Part shown: in pieces, positions 9,305 through 18,565 of the stretch
Position numbering within the stretch: the stretch's first letter is position 1
How the letters are laid out: every line of letters starts with the position of its first letter
Translations under genes and position numbers: made by a program
Notes under the pieces: generated by a model
Seen by the model: the letters and a program-made list of their open reading frames with translations, nothing else
Database searches by the model: none
What the model was told of the DNA's origin: nothing
Assembly: GCA_029239605.1 (NCBI GenBank)
Contig: JARBUO010000002.1
Location: 1 to 64,000, forward strand
DNA length: 64,000 bases
Source: Bacillota bacterium
GTDB taxonomy: Bacteria; Bacillota; Clostridia; Peptostreptococcales; Anaerovoracaceae
Direction: 5' to 3'

Positions 9305-9820
9305 ATGGGAGAAGGTTTTTTTTATAAACTCAAGACATTGATCGGTATCGAAGAAATCGAAGAGGAGGATCAACAGGAAGAGACTCATGCGGCTTCGGCA
9401 TCCCTTGAGAGAAAGCCAATGGATCCCAGAGGATCATATATGTCCTCGAGAAATGAAAGCAAAGAAATCAAAGAAGTTAAGGATAACAGAGTTCTGCCCA
9501 TGCAGAATAAAAGCACTCCTCAAATTACAACGCAGTTCAAAATGGTTGTTATTGAACCGAAGAGCTTTGATGAATGCCCAAAACTGGTAGATAACTTAAA
9601 AGCAAAGAAACCAGTGATCATCAATCTGGAAAAGGTGGAGACCGACAGTGCAAGAAAGATTTTTGACTTTCTGAGCGGAGCTACATATGCTTTGAACGGA
9701 AACGTTCAAAAGGTTGCCAACAACATATTTATTTTTGCACCCGAGAATGTGGATGTGACCGCAAACATCGATCACAAAGGCATCGATTTCAGCGGTTCTC
9801 CCAAGAATGTTTGGAGATAA
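9305..9820 (+). CDS. sepF: Cell division protein SepF
   Basis: VVIEPKSFDECPKLVDNLKAKKPVIINLEKVETDSARKIFDFLSGATYALNG...FIFAPENVDV. Confidence 0.96.
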   Translation: MGEGFFYKLKTLIGIEEIEEEDQQEETHAASASLERKPMDPRGSYMSSRNESKEIKEVKDNRVLPMQNKSTPQITTQFKMVVIEPKSFDECPKLVDNLKAKKPVIINLEKVETDSARKIFDFLSGATYALNGNVQKVANNIFIFAPENVDVTANIDHKGIDFSGSPKNVWR

Positions 9821-9823
9821 TGT

Positions 9824-10108
9824 ATGATTTATGTTTTAATTAATGCCATTAATACCTTCTTTCAGATCCTTGTCTATCTGATCATAGGAAGAGCGATTCT
9901 CAGCTGGTTTGTAAGAGGACCGTATGGGAATCTTTACCGGATCTATTCTGCGATAATGCAGATTACTGAACCGATGCTTGCCCCATGCAGGAGATTGCTT
10001 GGTCGGTTTGGGCTGAACACCATGATCGACTTTTCGCCTATTCTTGCGATCATCGCGTTGACTGCAATTAATAATCTGGTAATTCGTCTCTTAATAATGA
10101 TATTTTAA
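9824..10108 (+). CDS. YggT family membrane protein
   Basis: Two TM segments, SWFVRGPYGNLYRIYSAIMQITEPMLAPCRRLL. Confidence 0.9.
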   Translation: MIYVLINAINTFFQILVYLIIGRAILSWFVRGPYGNLYRIYSAIMQITEPMLAPCRRLLGRFGLNTMIDFSPILAIIALTAINNLVIRLLIMIF

Positions 10109-10132
10109 ACTGGGTTACAGTGAGGTAAATGA

Positions 10133-10702
10133 ATGATTACTCCTTTAGATATCCAAAATAAAGAATTTGCGAAAGCCGTCCGGGGCTATAAAGAAGAGGA
10201 CGTGGATGGTTTTCTTGATCTTCTTACCCTTGATCTTGAGAAAATGCTGGAAGAAAACCGTAGACTAAAAGATCAGGTGAAGAGTTTGAATTCAGAAGTG
10301 GAGCGCTACCGTAATTCCGAGAACGCAGTCCTGGAGACACTGGAAGCTGCAAAGGCTCTTATGGGGGATATTTCAGTCAGTGCTGAGAAACGGGCTGAAA
10401 TCTTACTTAAAAATGCGGAGCTGGATGCTGAACTCATTCAGCGCGAAGCAAAAGAATCAGTGGAAAGACTCAATGAAGAAATGGTTTCCATGAAAAACCG
10501 CCTGAACATATTCCGCACGAGATATCGGAGCCTCTTGGAATCAGAATTGGAGAAATTTGATAATCTTAGCGCAGAGCTTTTCGCTGATAAAGTTATCGAG
10601 GAATTGAAGCCTTATACAGACGGCAAAATGACGGTGGCAGAGCATAAAAGCTCCTTTGGCAAAGAAACCATTACAAATCTTAGAAAAGGAGAAGGGGTTT
10701 AA
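10133..10702 (+). CDS. DivIVA domain protein
   Basis: MITPLDIQNKEFAKAVRGYKEEDVDGFLDLL plus coiled coil. Confidence 0.95.
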   Translation: MITPLDIQNKEFAKAVRGYKEEDVDGFLDLLTLDLEKMLEENRRLKDQVKSLNSEVERYRNSENAVLETLEAAKALMGDISVSAEKRAEILLKNAELDAELIQREAKESVERLNEEMVSMKNRLNIFRTRYRSLLESELEKFDNLSAELFADKVIEELKPYTDGKMTVAEHKSSFGKETITNLRKGEGV

Positions 10703-10719
10703 TAATTCCGCTCATATCA

Positions 10720-11175
10720 ATGTACTTTATCATAATTGCTTTGATTTTAATTGCCGATCAACTGGTCAAATATCTGATCCAGGCCGGGATGGAACTGAAT
10801 CAGTCAGTTCCGGTCATTGACGGTATCTTTCATATCACGTACATTCAAAACTACGGAGCAGCCTTCAGCATCCTGCAAAATAAGACGGTGTTATTGATTG
10901 GGGTACAGGTAATTGTCATAACCGGCATTCTGATTTATCTCATTAAAAAAAGGAAAACGGAGCACTCGTTATTGCTTCTGAGTCTTGCACTGATTATTGC
11001 AGGTGGTCTTGGCAATCTCACCGACCGGGCGGTAAATGGATATGTGGTTGACTTTTTGGACCTCAGATTCTGGCCGATCTTTAATATTGCAGATATTTCG
11101 GTTTGTGTAGGCTGCGGGCTAATGGTTCTCTATGTCCTTATCATTGAACCAAAACGAAGCAGGAGTAAAAATTAA
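10720..11175 (+). CDS. lspA: Lipoprotein signal peptidase (signal peptidase II)
   Basis: ITYIQNYGAAFSILQN, GGLGNLTDRAVNGYVVDFLD, FNIADISVCVG. Confidence 0.95.
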   Translation: MYFIIIALILIADQLVKYLIQAGMELNQSVPVIDGIFHITYIQNYGAAFSILQNKTVLLIGVQVIVITGILIYLIKKRKTEHSLLLLSLALIIAGGLGNLTDRAVNGYVVDFLDLRFWPIFNIADISVCVGCGLMVLYVLIIEPKRSRSKN

Positions 11176-12114
11176 ATGGAAAAAGACAGCAGTATATTTG
11201 AATTTATGATTGAAGAAGACATGAAGGGGACCAGACTTGATTTGGTCCTTTCTCTACTTATTGAGGAAGCATCAAGGAGCCATCTTCAAAAACTCATTGA
11301 ACAAGGTGAGGTTGCCGTAAACGGAACGGTGAATGATTTAAAAAAATATAAGGTGAAAACCGGAGATATTGTTACGGTTGCCGTTCCAGAGCCAGTTCTT
11401 CTGGACGTGGCGCCGGAGGACATACCCATCCAGATCGTTTATGAAGATGAGGATGTTCTGGTTGTCAACAAACCCAAGGGCATGGTCGTTCATCCCGCGG
11501 CAGGAAATCATACTGGAACGCTTGTCAATGCAATTCTTTATCACTGCAACAGTCTATCTTCCATAAACGGAGTTATTCGGCCGGGTATTGTTCATCGCAT
11601 TGATAAAGATACCAGTGGGCTACTCATGGTTGCAAAGAATGACGCCTCTCATAGAAGTCTGGCTGAGCAATTGGCAGATCACTCTATCACAAGAGCCTAT
11701 CGAGCGGTAGTGTATCATAATTTTCAGGAAGATGAAGGAACGGTGGATGCTCCCATCGGCAGAGACCCGAAAAATCGGCTGCGGATGGCAGTAAACCGCG
11801 TGAGCGGCAAGGATGCGGTGACTCATTTCAAGGTACTGGAGCGATTTGGCGCCTTCACCCATTTGGAAGCAAGGCTGGAAACAGGCAGAACGCACCAAAT
11901 CAGAGTGCATATGGCATATATCAACCACCCTTTGCTTGGCGATGCTGTCTATGGGCCGAGAAAACAGGTTCTGGGTGTTACATCACAGATGCTGCATGCC
12001 AAACTGCTTGGCTTTCGCCATCCCAGAAGCGGCGAGTATATGGAGTTTGACAGTTCGCTGCCGGATGAATTTAAAAATGTATTGATCAAACTTGGGGGGA
12101 CAATGTATGAGTAA
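11176..12114 (+). CDS. RluA/RluD family pseudouridine synthase
   Basis: S4 domain; GIVHRIDKDTSGLLMVAKND. Confidence 0.96.
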   Translation: MEKDSSIFEFMIEEDMKGTRLDLVLSLLIEEASRSHLQKLIEQGEVAVNGTVNDLKKYKVKTGDIVTVAVPEPVLLDVAPEDIPIQIVYEDEDVLVVNKPKGMVVHPAAGNHTGTLVNAILYHCNSLSSINGVIRPGIVHRIDKDTSGLLMVAKNDASHRSLAEQLADHSITRAYRAVVYHNFQEDEGTVDAPIGRDPKNRLRMAVNRVSGKDAVTHFKVLERFGAFTHLEARLETGRTHQIRVHMAYINHPLLGDAVYGPRKQVLGVTSQMLHAKLLGFRHPRSGEYMEFDSSLPDEFKNVLIKLGGTMYE

Positions 12115-12901
12115 AGTTACCTTTAAGCCGGGGACCATGGTCAACCCTGTCCCTGTCGTCATGGTATCCTGCGGGGACATGGCAGGAGAAACCAATATTA
12201 TTACGATCGCCTGGACCGGTATCGTGAATTCTGAGCCGCCGATGACATATATTTCGGTCAGAAAATCGAGACATTCTCATTCCTTAATAGAAAAGTCAGG
12301 GGAATTTGTCATCAATCTTACCACGGAGAAGCTAGCGTTTCAGACCGATTACTGCGGCGTGAAATCCGGACGTGATGTCAATAAATTTGAAGAACAAAAG
12401 CTTACTCCTGTTCCGGGGCAGCATGTGAAATGCCCAATGATTCTGGAAGCACCCGTCAATCTGGAATGTAGGGTGAGGGAGGTGCATCAGTATCCATCTC
12501 ATGACATGTTTGTTGCAGATATTCTGGCGGTCCATGCCGATGACAGTCTGTTCCATGAAAATGGAAAACTGGAGCTGGAACGTGCGGGATTGCTCTGTTA
12601 CAGCCATGGTGAATACTTCGGACTTCAAAAACATCCTCTTGGAAAATTCGGTTATTCTATTATGAAGCCCAAGACAAAAAAACGGATGGAAGCGGAAGCA
12701 CGAAAAAAGAAACAAACGCGACAGGATTTGCAGACAAAGCCGAAAAGGGAACAATCGGGACTGGATTTGCAGGCAAAGCCGAAAAGGAAAAAAGATACGG
12801 AACAAAAGGCGGATACCCAAAAACCGTTCTACCAGCACTCTGCTGGTAGAAAAGCCGGGTCTGCGGAGAAGACAGGAAGCAAGCAAAAAGATAAAAGCTG
12901 A
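12107..12901 (+). CDS. Flavin reductase family protein with basic repetitive C-terminal tail
   Basis: MSKVTFKPGTMVNPVPVVMVSCGD...NIITIAWTGIVNSEPPMTYISVRKSRHSHSLI; tail with 13-aa xxDLQxKPKRxxx repeats. Confidence 0.88.
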   Translation: MSKVTFKPGTMVNPVPVVMVSCGDMAGETNIITIAWTGIVNSEPPMTYISVRKSRHSHSLIEKSGEFVINLTTEKLAFQTDYCGVKSGRDVNKFEEQKLTPVPGQHVKCPMILEAPVNLECRVREVHQYPSHDMFVADILAVHADDSLFHENGKLELERAGLLCYSHGEYFGLQKHPLGKFGYSIMKPKTKKRMEAEARKKKQTRQDLQTKPKREQSGLDLQAKPKRKKDTEQKADTQKPFYQHSAGRKAGSAEKTGSKQKDKS

Positions 12902-12918
12902 TATGGATGGGATGTAAA

Positions 12919-12953
12919 AAGAAAGGCTGATACAGATGGAATCAGCCTTTCTT
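12919..12953 (+). terminator. Terminator after flavin reductase gene
   Basis: AGAAAGGCTGAT-acagatgg-AATCAGCCTTTCTT. Confidence 0.75.
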
Positions 12954-13017
12954 CGGCAGTTTCCCTTTCTGAGCATAACGAGTAACGATTTGGACACGAG
13001 AAAAAGGGAATATCGAT

Positions 13018-13167
13018 TTATAGAGTTTTAACGTATTGCAGACAGCTGGTGCAGACATATCCGTTTTTAAAGCCGGTGATATCTTCCAGCCCGCCGCATA
13101 AACCGCAGCGTAATTCTCCTATCTTTGTAAATTGATATCTTTTTGCTTTGCTGGTTTTAATTTTCAT
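13018..13167 (-). CDS. Small double-CxxC (zinc-ribbon-like) protein, possibly Gin/CsfB-like
   Basis: 49 aa MKIKTSKAKRYQFTKIGELRCGLCGGLEDITGFKNGYVCTSCLQYVKTL; AGAAGG upstream of ATG on minus strand. Confidence 0.6.
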   Translation of the reverse strand: MKIKTSKAKRYQFTKIGELRCGLCGGLEDITGFKNGYVCTSCLQYVKTL

Positions 13168-13371
13168 ATGAACCTTCTTTCTTCCTGTACTAATAAGGAG
13201 AATTTGTCTCAGACCTTTCGGGGAAACTGCCGTTTCTTGTAGGAGCAATTTTATTTTATGATGGGGCGGGTAAGAAAGCAATAACACGTTGCCTAAATGT
13301 AATAAATAGTGCATAAAATGTAATAATTTATCATATAATACAATTAATTGTCTAATCGCGAGAGGAATAAT

Positions 13372-14226
13372 ATGTACAGTAGATTTGAGTTACATAACAA
13401 TCAAGTGGAGCTTGCAGGGCATGAGTGGAGACCGGAAGACCCAAAGGCGGCGGTTTGTATGATCCATGGCATTGGTGAACATGCAGCGCGATATGACAGA
13501 GTCGGCAAGTGTTTCATGGAATATAGGCTGGGGCTTATGGGAATCGATCTGCGAGGACATGGATTGTCTGCGGGAAAGCGGGGACATACTGCACCCAGAA
13601 CAGAGATTCTTCAAGATGTCGATCTGCTGATCGACTATGCAAGGGAGAACTATCCGGGCCTCCCAATCATTCTTTACGGCCACAGTATGGGAGGAAATAT
13701 CGCATTGGATTATCGAAGGAGAGGCAAGCACCGGTCCTTGATCAAAGCATGTGTAATCACCTCTCCATGGCTGGTTCTGCAGAGAAAAATACCATGGTAT
13801 CTCTACCAGTTTTCCAGGACCATGGCTGTATTTATGCCGGACTTTACAATGAATGCGAAAATTAAATCAGAAGACTTAGGCAACTCCGGTATTCTGTCAG
13901 TGCAGGAAAACAAACATCTGATGCATGGCAAAATTACAGTAAGAACTGCACTGGACGGCTTTGATACGGCTGATGCGCTCTTGAAACAGCAACTCCCGTC
14001 GGATGACAGTACAGTGCCAAAGCCTTTTCTGCTCATGCAGGGTGACGCAGATAAAATCTGTGATCCCGAAGGAAGCAGGCGGCTGGCCAGGGTGGAGGGG
14101 GAGAACTGCACCTATCTGGAATGGCCGGGACTTTTTCATGAGATTCATAACGGCGGCGCTGAGTCCGACGGTTCAGAAGTAATCAGCACTATGGCGGAAT
14201 GGGTCCTCAAGGTAATACGAAATTAA
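13372..14226 (+). CDS. Alpha/beta hydrolase (monoacylglycerol lipase-like)
   Basis: MIHGIGEHAARYDRV, DLRGHGLSAGKRGH, ILYGHSMGGNIAL; catalytic H in LFHEIHN. Confidence 0.93.
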   Translation: MYSRFELHNNQVELAGHEWRPEDPKAAVCMIHGIGEHAARYDRVGKCFMEYRLGLMGIDLRGHGLSAGKRGHTAPRTEILQDVDLLIDYARENYPGLPIILYGHSMGGNIALDYRRRGKHRSLIKACVITSPWLVLQRKIPWYLYQFSRTMAVFMPDFTMNAKIKSEDLGNSGILSVQENKHLMHGKITVRTALDGFDTADALLKQQLPSDDSTVPKPFLLMQGDADKICDPEGSRRLARVEGENCTYLEWPGLFHEIHNGGAESDGSEVISTMAEWVLKVIRN

Positions 14227-14281
14227 GTATCCTGATACAATAAAATGTCTTTCCGCAGACCGGCTGGGCATGACCAAATTC

Positions 14282-14313
14282 ATACCATGGAATAGTTTCC
14301 ATGGTATTTTTTG
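14282..14313 (+). terminator. Terminator after alpha/beta hydrolase
   Basis: ATACCATGGAA-tag-TTTCCATGGTATTTTTT. Confidence 0.85.
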
Positions 14314-14713
14314 TGATTTTCGTGTAAGACTTGAAATTATAAAACGATCAGTGAATAATATAGATAGAACAGGGAATATAAAACTAATCCATTTTCATCT
14401 TTTTTGATGTTTGCTGAACGATTCGAAAATGGTACAATTCTGATCCTTTCCGCTATTTTCGAGAGAATTCAATTACAAAAGCATACCTTTCCACCCGAAA
14501 ACCTTGCATTAGAAATGCAGGTGCTTCGAAACCATAAATCACCTATCGTTCAGCGAATCGTTTTGTCAGGAGCTGAGCGTCGCAAAATTAATCTAATAAT
14601 ACGACCTGGGCGGCGTTTCACCCATTGGAACCCGGTATGAACAGCTTCTGATACAAATCTTAGGGGTGTTCAGCAACCCCTCATTATTAAATTAATCATG
14701 AAAGGAGATTTAT

Positions 14714-15331
14714 ATGTTTATGAACAAAGAGAACAGCCCAATATGTAAAATTGAGTCCGGTCAAAAACAAATAAAGATTCCTGTAGATGGTCAATTGAGT
14801 AAAAAAGGAACAATCGTCAAGAAAACGAGCACCGCAGGTGAAATTGATTATTCGATTGCTGGTCTTGTTGACAACATTAACAAAGCAGGATTTAAGTCTA
14901 TCTATTCCTGCTCAGGGTTGAAAAAGGATCACCCTAATCGGGAGATAAAACCCGACGGGGGATATATCAGTTTTCTGATTCAGGAGAACGAGCTGGATGC
15001 CATTGCCTGGATTAAAAATGCCGCTCATCGTTTTAATTTGACGGTTGAGCATACGAAAATAAGCAAAAAGCCAGCACTTGTGGTCAGAATTGATAAAGAC
15101 AGAGAAGGAAACTCTTTGACAGATAGAATCCGAATTGCCAACGGATCTGAGAGTGAGAACTGCGAAACGATTTCGGAACACGCTTATGGTGCTTTTACGA
15201 AGGATCTCGAAGATATTATCGAGCGTTGCGGCGGCCTGATCTATGACACTGATGAAAAGATCGAAGCGGTCTGGAAAAAATTCTGCTCCATGTTGCTGCC
15301 GGATACAAACATCATCAAAAATGCAGGGTAG
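14714..15331 (+). CDS. Uncharacterised protein with GFKSIYSCSGLKKDHP motif
   Basis: 205 aa ORF, AAAGGAGA RBS, coding-like composition; family not recognised. Confidence 0.75.
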   Translation: MFMNKENSPICKIESGQKQIKIPVDGQLSKKGTIVKKTSTAGEIDYSIAGLVDNINKAGFKSIYSCSGLKKDHPNREIKPDGGYISFLIQENELDAIAWIKNAAHRFNLTVEHTKISKKPALVVRIDKDREGNSLTDRIRIANGSESENCETISEHAYGAFTKDLEDIIERCGGLIYDTDEKIEAVWKKFCSMLLPDTNIIKNAG

Positions 15332-15355
15332 AACTGCAAAAGAAATATAGGTTGA

Positions 15356-15405
15356 AAAGTGCAATTTTGATTCAGGTTAAGTTCTGATCAAAATTGCACT
15401 TTTAA
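15356..15405. terminator. Bidirectional terminator
   Basis: AAAAGTGCAATTTTGAT ... ATCAAAATTGCACTTTT between convergent genes. Confidence 0.85.
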
Positions 15406-15548
15406 TTTAGAGCACTGGATGGAATTCTGTGATCTCAGCCTTCGGCTACGATTCATATTTGAAATGCGTCGGAATTTCTCTATTTTTCAAATGATCAGCA
15501 AAGGATTTAAATGCCCTAATTGCTTGGTACCGGCAGCCTTTGACGGAT

Positions 15549-17243
15549 TTACGGCAGCTTTGGGTTGACGTAAACGGTACGATTATCCGTAAAAATGACC
15601 ATTCCTGGTTTGGCACCGTTTGGTTTTTTTACATGGCGTACCTGGGTGTAATCAACAGGTACATTTTCAGATTCTCTACCCTTACTGTGGTATGCCGCAA
15701 GGGCAGCAGCTTCGAAGATTGCGGTTTCTGTCATGCCTTTTCCCTGGGTGAACAGGATTACGTGGGAGCCGGGAATATCTTTTGTGTGGAACCAGACATC
15801 TTTTGGTGAAGCTGTCTTGAACGTTAGAATATCATTTTCTTTGTTATTCCTTCCAACCAAAACACGAAAGCCGTCTGTTGTTTGATACTGATAAGGTGCA
15901 GGCTTGCTCTTCCCCGGCTTGAAGTTATTCTTTCTTCTCTTTAAATAACCGCCTTCCACCAGCTCCTGACGCAGTTCTTCGATTTCTTCCACAGAGGAGG
16001 CCTTTTCAATATAAGATGATACCGATTCCAGATAAGCGATATCACTATTTGTTTCCTCAAGCTGGATGTTCTTTTCTGTAATGGCTGTCTTTGCCTTGCT
16101 GTATTTTTTATAATATCGCTGTGCATTCTGGATTGGAGAAAATCGGGGATCCAGTTCAATGGTAACCATTGTATTATCATAATAATTCAGAACTTCTGCG
16201 TTGGAAGCACCTTGCTGAATTTGATGAAGGTTGGCTGTCAAAAGCTCACCAAACAGACGAAGTCCGTCAGAATTCTCAGCTTTTAAAAGATCCTCTGACA
16301 GCCTCTGTTTTTTTAGATAAAGCTTATCCAGGCTTCCGCTGACAGCCCGTTCCAGATCAGAAGATTTTTGCCGGATCCTATTGGAGGAACTTTTATTCGT
16401 ATAATAATAAGAAATTGCCTCACTGATGTTTTGGAATCCGATTTCCTGATAATAATCAGAGATGGACCTTAGGGAAAAGAAATGAAAGTCAAAGGGTGTT
16501 CCATCCTCTGTCAGATATACTTTCGGCTCGGAAGCGCTGCTTCTGATTTTCTCCGACATGCCAGACAAAATATGAAAGACCGATGTTCCCGTCAACCCTG
16601 CCTCAAAGACGATTTCTTCGGCTATGAGAGGGCTGATTCCCTGAATGTGGGACATAAGAGTCTTGGCCTCATTTTCGGCTGCCCCTTCCAGGATTGCTCC
16701 AACCTGAGACTCTGTGATGCCATAATAGGGAATCTTGCCTTGAGAAGGAGGATAGACGTATTGCTGGCCGGGCAAGAGCTGCCGGTATCGATTCACGTCG
16801 ATGGAGATTCGTTTGATGCTGTCTATGATCTTATTGGATGCGATATCCATCAATATAATATTACTGTGCTTGCCCATGATTTCCACGATGAGCTTTTTGT
16901 TTACAGAAAAGCCAAGTTCATTGATGGTATCGATAAACAGCTCCACGATTCGTTCGGAATCCTTTTGCTCAACAGCTGTAATCCGCCCGCCTTGGATATG
17001 CTTCCGAAGCAGCATACAAAACCCCATGGGGTTCAAAGGATTTGCAGATGTTTCTGTGATAAGATGAAGCCTGGCGTGACTGCTGTTTGAAGAAATATAT
17101 AATTTATGATTTTCTTTTCCGGAGTGAATGTTTAATATAATCTCATCTGCTTCCGGTTGATATATTTTTTCGATCTTGCCGCCCGTCAGACTTTGCTTCA
17201 GCTGACTGACCACAGCACCGGTAACCATACCGTCAAAACTCAT
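15549..17243 (-). CDS. rqcH: RqcH / NFACT family protein (Rqc2 homolog)
   Basis: MSFDGMVTGAVVSQLKQSLTGGKIEKIYQPEADEIIL; C-terminal GFRVLVGRNNKENDILTFKTASPKDVWFHTKDIPGSHVIL. Confidence 0.95.
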   Translation of the reverse strand: MSFDGMVTGAVVSQLKQSLTGGKIEKIYQPEADEIILNIHSGKENHKLYISSNSSHARLHLITETSANPLNPMGFCMLLRKHIQGGRITAVEQKDSERIVELFIDTINELGFSVNKKLIVEIMGKHSNIILMDIASNKIIDSIKRISIDVNRYRQLLPGQQYVYPPSQGKIPYYGITESQVGAILEGAAENEAKTLMSHIQGISPLIAEEIVFEAGLTGTSVFHILSGMSEKIRSSASEPKVYLTEDGTPFDFHFFSLRSISDYYQEIGFQNISEAISYYYTNKSSSNRIRQKSSDLERAVSGSLDKLYLKKQRLSEDLLKAENSDGLRLFGELLTANLHQIQQGASNAEVLNYYDNTMVTIELDPRFSPIQNAQRYYKKYSKAKTAITEKNIQLEETNSDIAYLESVSSYIEKASSVEEIEELRQELVEGGYLKRRKNNFKPGKSKPAPYQYQTTDGFRVLVGRNNKENDILTFKTASPKDVWFHTKDIPGSHVILFTQGKGMTETAIFEAAALAAYHSKGRESENVPVDYTQVRHVKKPNGAKPGMVIFTDNRTVYVNPKLP

Positions 17244-17457
17244 TGTATCGTCTCCTTTAATGTTGTATAATGATTAGGGTTTGCAGAATTGAAGAAAAAA
17301 TGACCCATAGACTTTTCACCGACTTCTATATCTGACAGGTGAAAATCTAACAACGGCACTGGTTAATATGTCTAATAAACCGTGCTGCGCGTTGTAAATC
17401 AATGCTATCATACCATATAATCATAAAAATAAACAAGCAAAGCAAGGAGAAACTTGT

Positions 17458-18342
17458 ATGATCAAGAGCATGACCGGCTTCGGCAGAAGCGAATATACGG
17501 ACGGAAAACGGAGCATAATTGTAGAAATTAAGTCGGTAAACCATCGGTACAGTGATATCAGCTTTAAGATGCCGAGACGTTATTCCTTTGCAGAGGACAA
17601 GCTAAAAAGCGCGGTGAAAGACATCGCAAGGCGCGGAAAGATAGATGTATCTATCATGGTGGAAAATATCACTGAGGATGACACCAATGTCAGGCTTAAT
17701 ACGATGGTGGCAAAGCAGTATTATGATAACCTGCGGGAATTACAGAAGACTTTTGATTTGTGTGGTGATATTACGCTGCAGTTCCTTTCGACACTTCCAG
17801 ATGTCATGAAAGCCATTCCCGATGTGGAAGATGAGGAAGCCATTTATAAAAGTCTTGAAATTCCTGTTCTGGAAGCAGCAAGAAAACTGGATGATATGAG
17901 AACCCTGGAAGGCTCTAAACTTGCGGAGGATATTATTAAAAGAGGGGATTACATCCGCGGTTATGTCAAGGAAATTGAATTGAGGTCCCCGGAAGTAACG
18001 AAATGTTACGCCGATAAGCTAAAGGATCGTATTAAAGAACTGCTGGGGAACAATGTGACTGTTCCGGAAGACCGTATTCTTGTGGAGGCAGCGATCTTTG
18101 CAGACAAATGCAGTATTACTGAAGAGCTTGTCAGACTTGACAGCCATATCCTGCAGCTCAACAGTATTATTTCAAAGAGCAATCAGCCTGACGGTAAAAA
18201 GTTGGATTTCCTGGTGCAGGAGATGAATCGGGAGGCCAACACCATCGGTTCTAAAGCAAATGATATTGAAATTACAAATAAAGTCCTGGAGATCAAGAGT
18301 GAGATTGAAAAGATCAGGGAGCAGGTACAGAACATCGAGTAG
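17458..18342 (+). CDS. YicC family endoribonuclease
   Basis: MIKSMTGFGRSEY...EIKSVNHRYSDISFKMPRRY; QEMNREANTIGSKANDIEI. Confidence 0.97.
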   Translation: MIKSMTGFGRSEYTDGKRSIIVEIKSVNHRYSDISFKMPRRYSFAEDKLKSAVKDIARRGKIDVSIMVENITEDDTNVRLNTMVAKQYYDNLRELQKTFDLCGDITLQFLSTLPDVMKAIPDVEDEEAIYKSLEIPVLEAARKLDDMRTLEGSKLAEDIIKRGDYIRGYVKEIELRSPEVTKCYADKLKDRIKELLGNNVTVPEDRILVEAAIFADKCSITEELVRLDSHILQLNSIISKSNQPDGKKLDFLVQEMNREANTIGSKANDIEITNKVLEIKSEIEKIREQVQNIE

Positions 18343-18565
18343 AATCGTATGACAACTGCAAATGGTAAATACCGATTTTCTCACTGAAACGGAAATTTTG
18401 TATTGTATTAACCGATATTTTATTGTATCATAATCTTTACACTTAGCAGTTTTATCACGTAAATGTTTATGTTTCAATAGTTCCTTCGTTGCAGAAATAC
18501 TGTATTTTAACGGCAGGAACTATTCTATTCTATAAAATTGCAGGACAGATAAAAATATGTGAGGA

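Noticed and set aside
14404-14640. 78-aa ORF
   Set aside because: No convincing RBS and unrecognisable translation; region noted instead as possible structured RNA.
16482-17090. 202-aa + strand ORF antisense to rqcH
   Set aside because: rqcH on the minus strand is clearly the real gene; the + translation lacks domain features.
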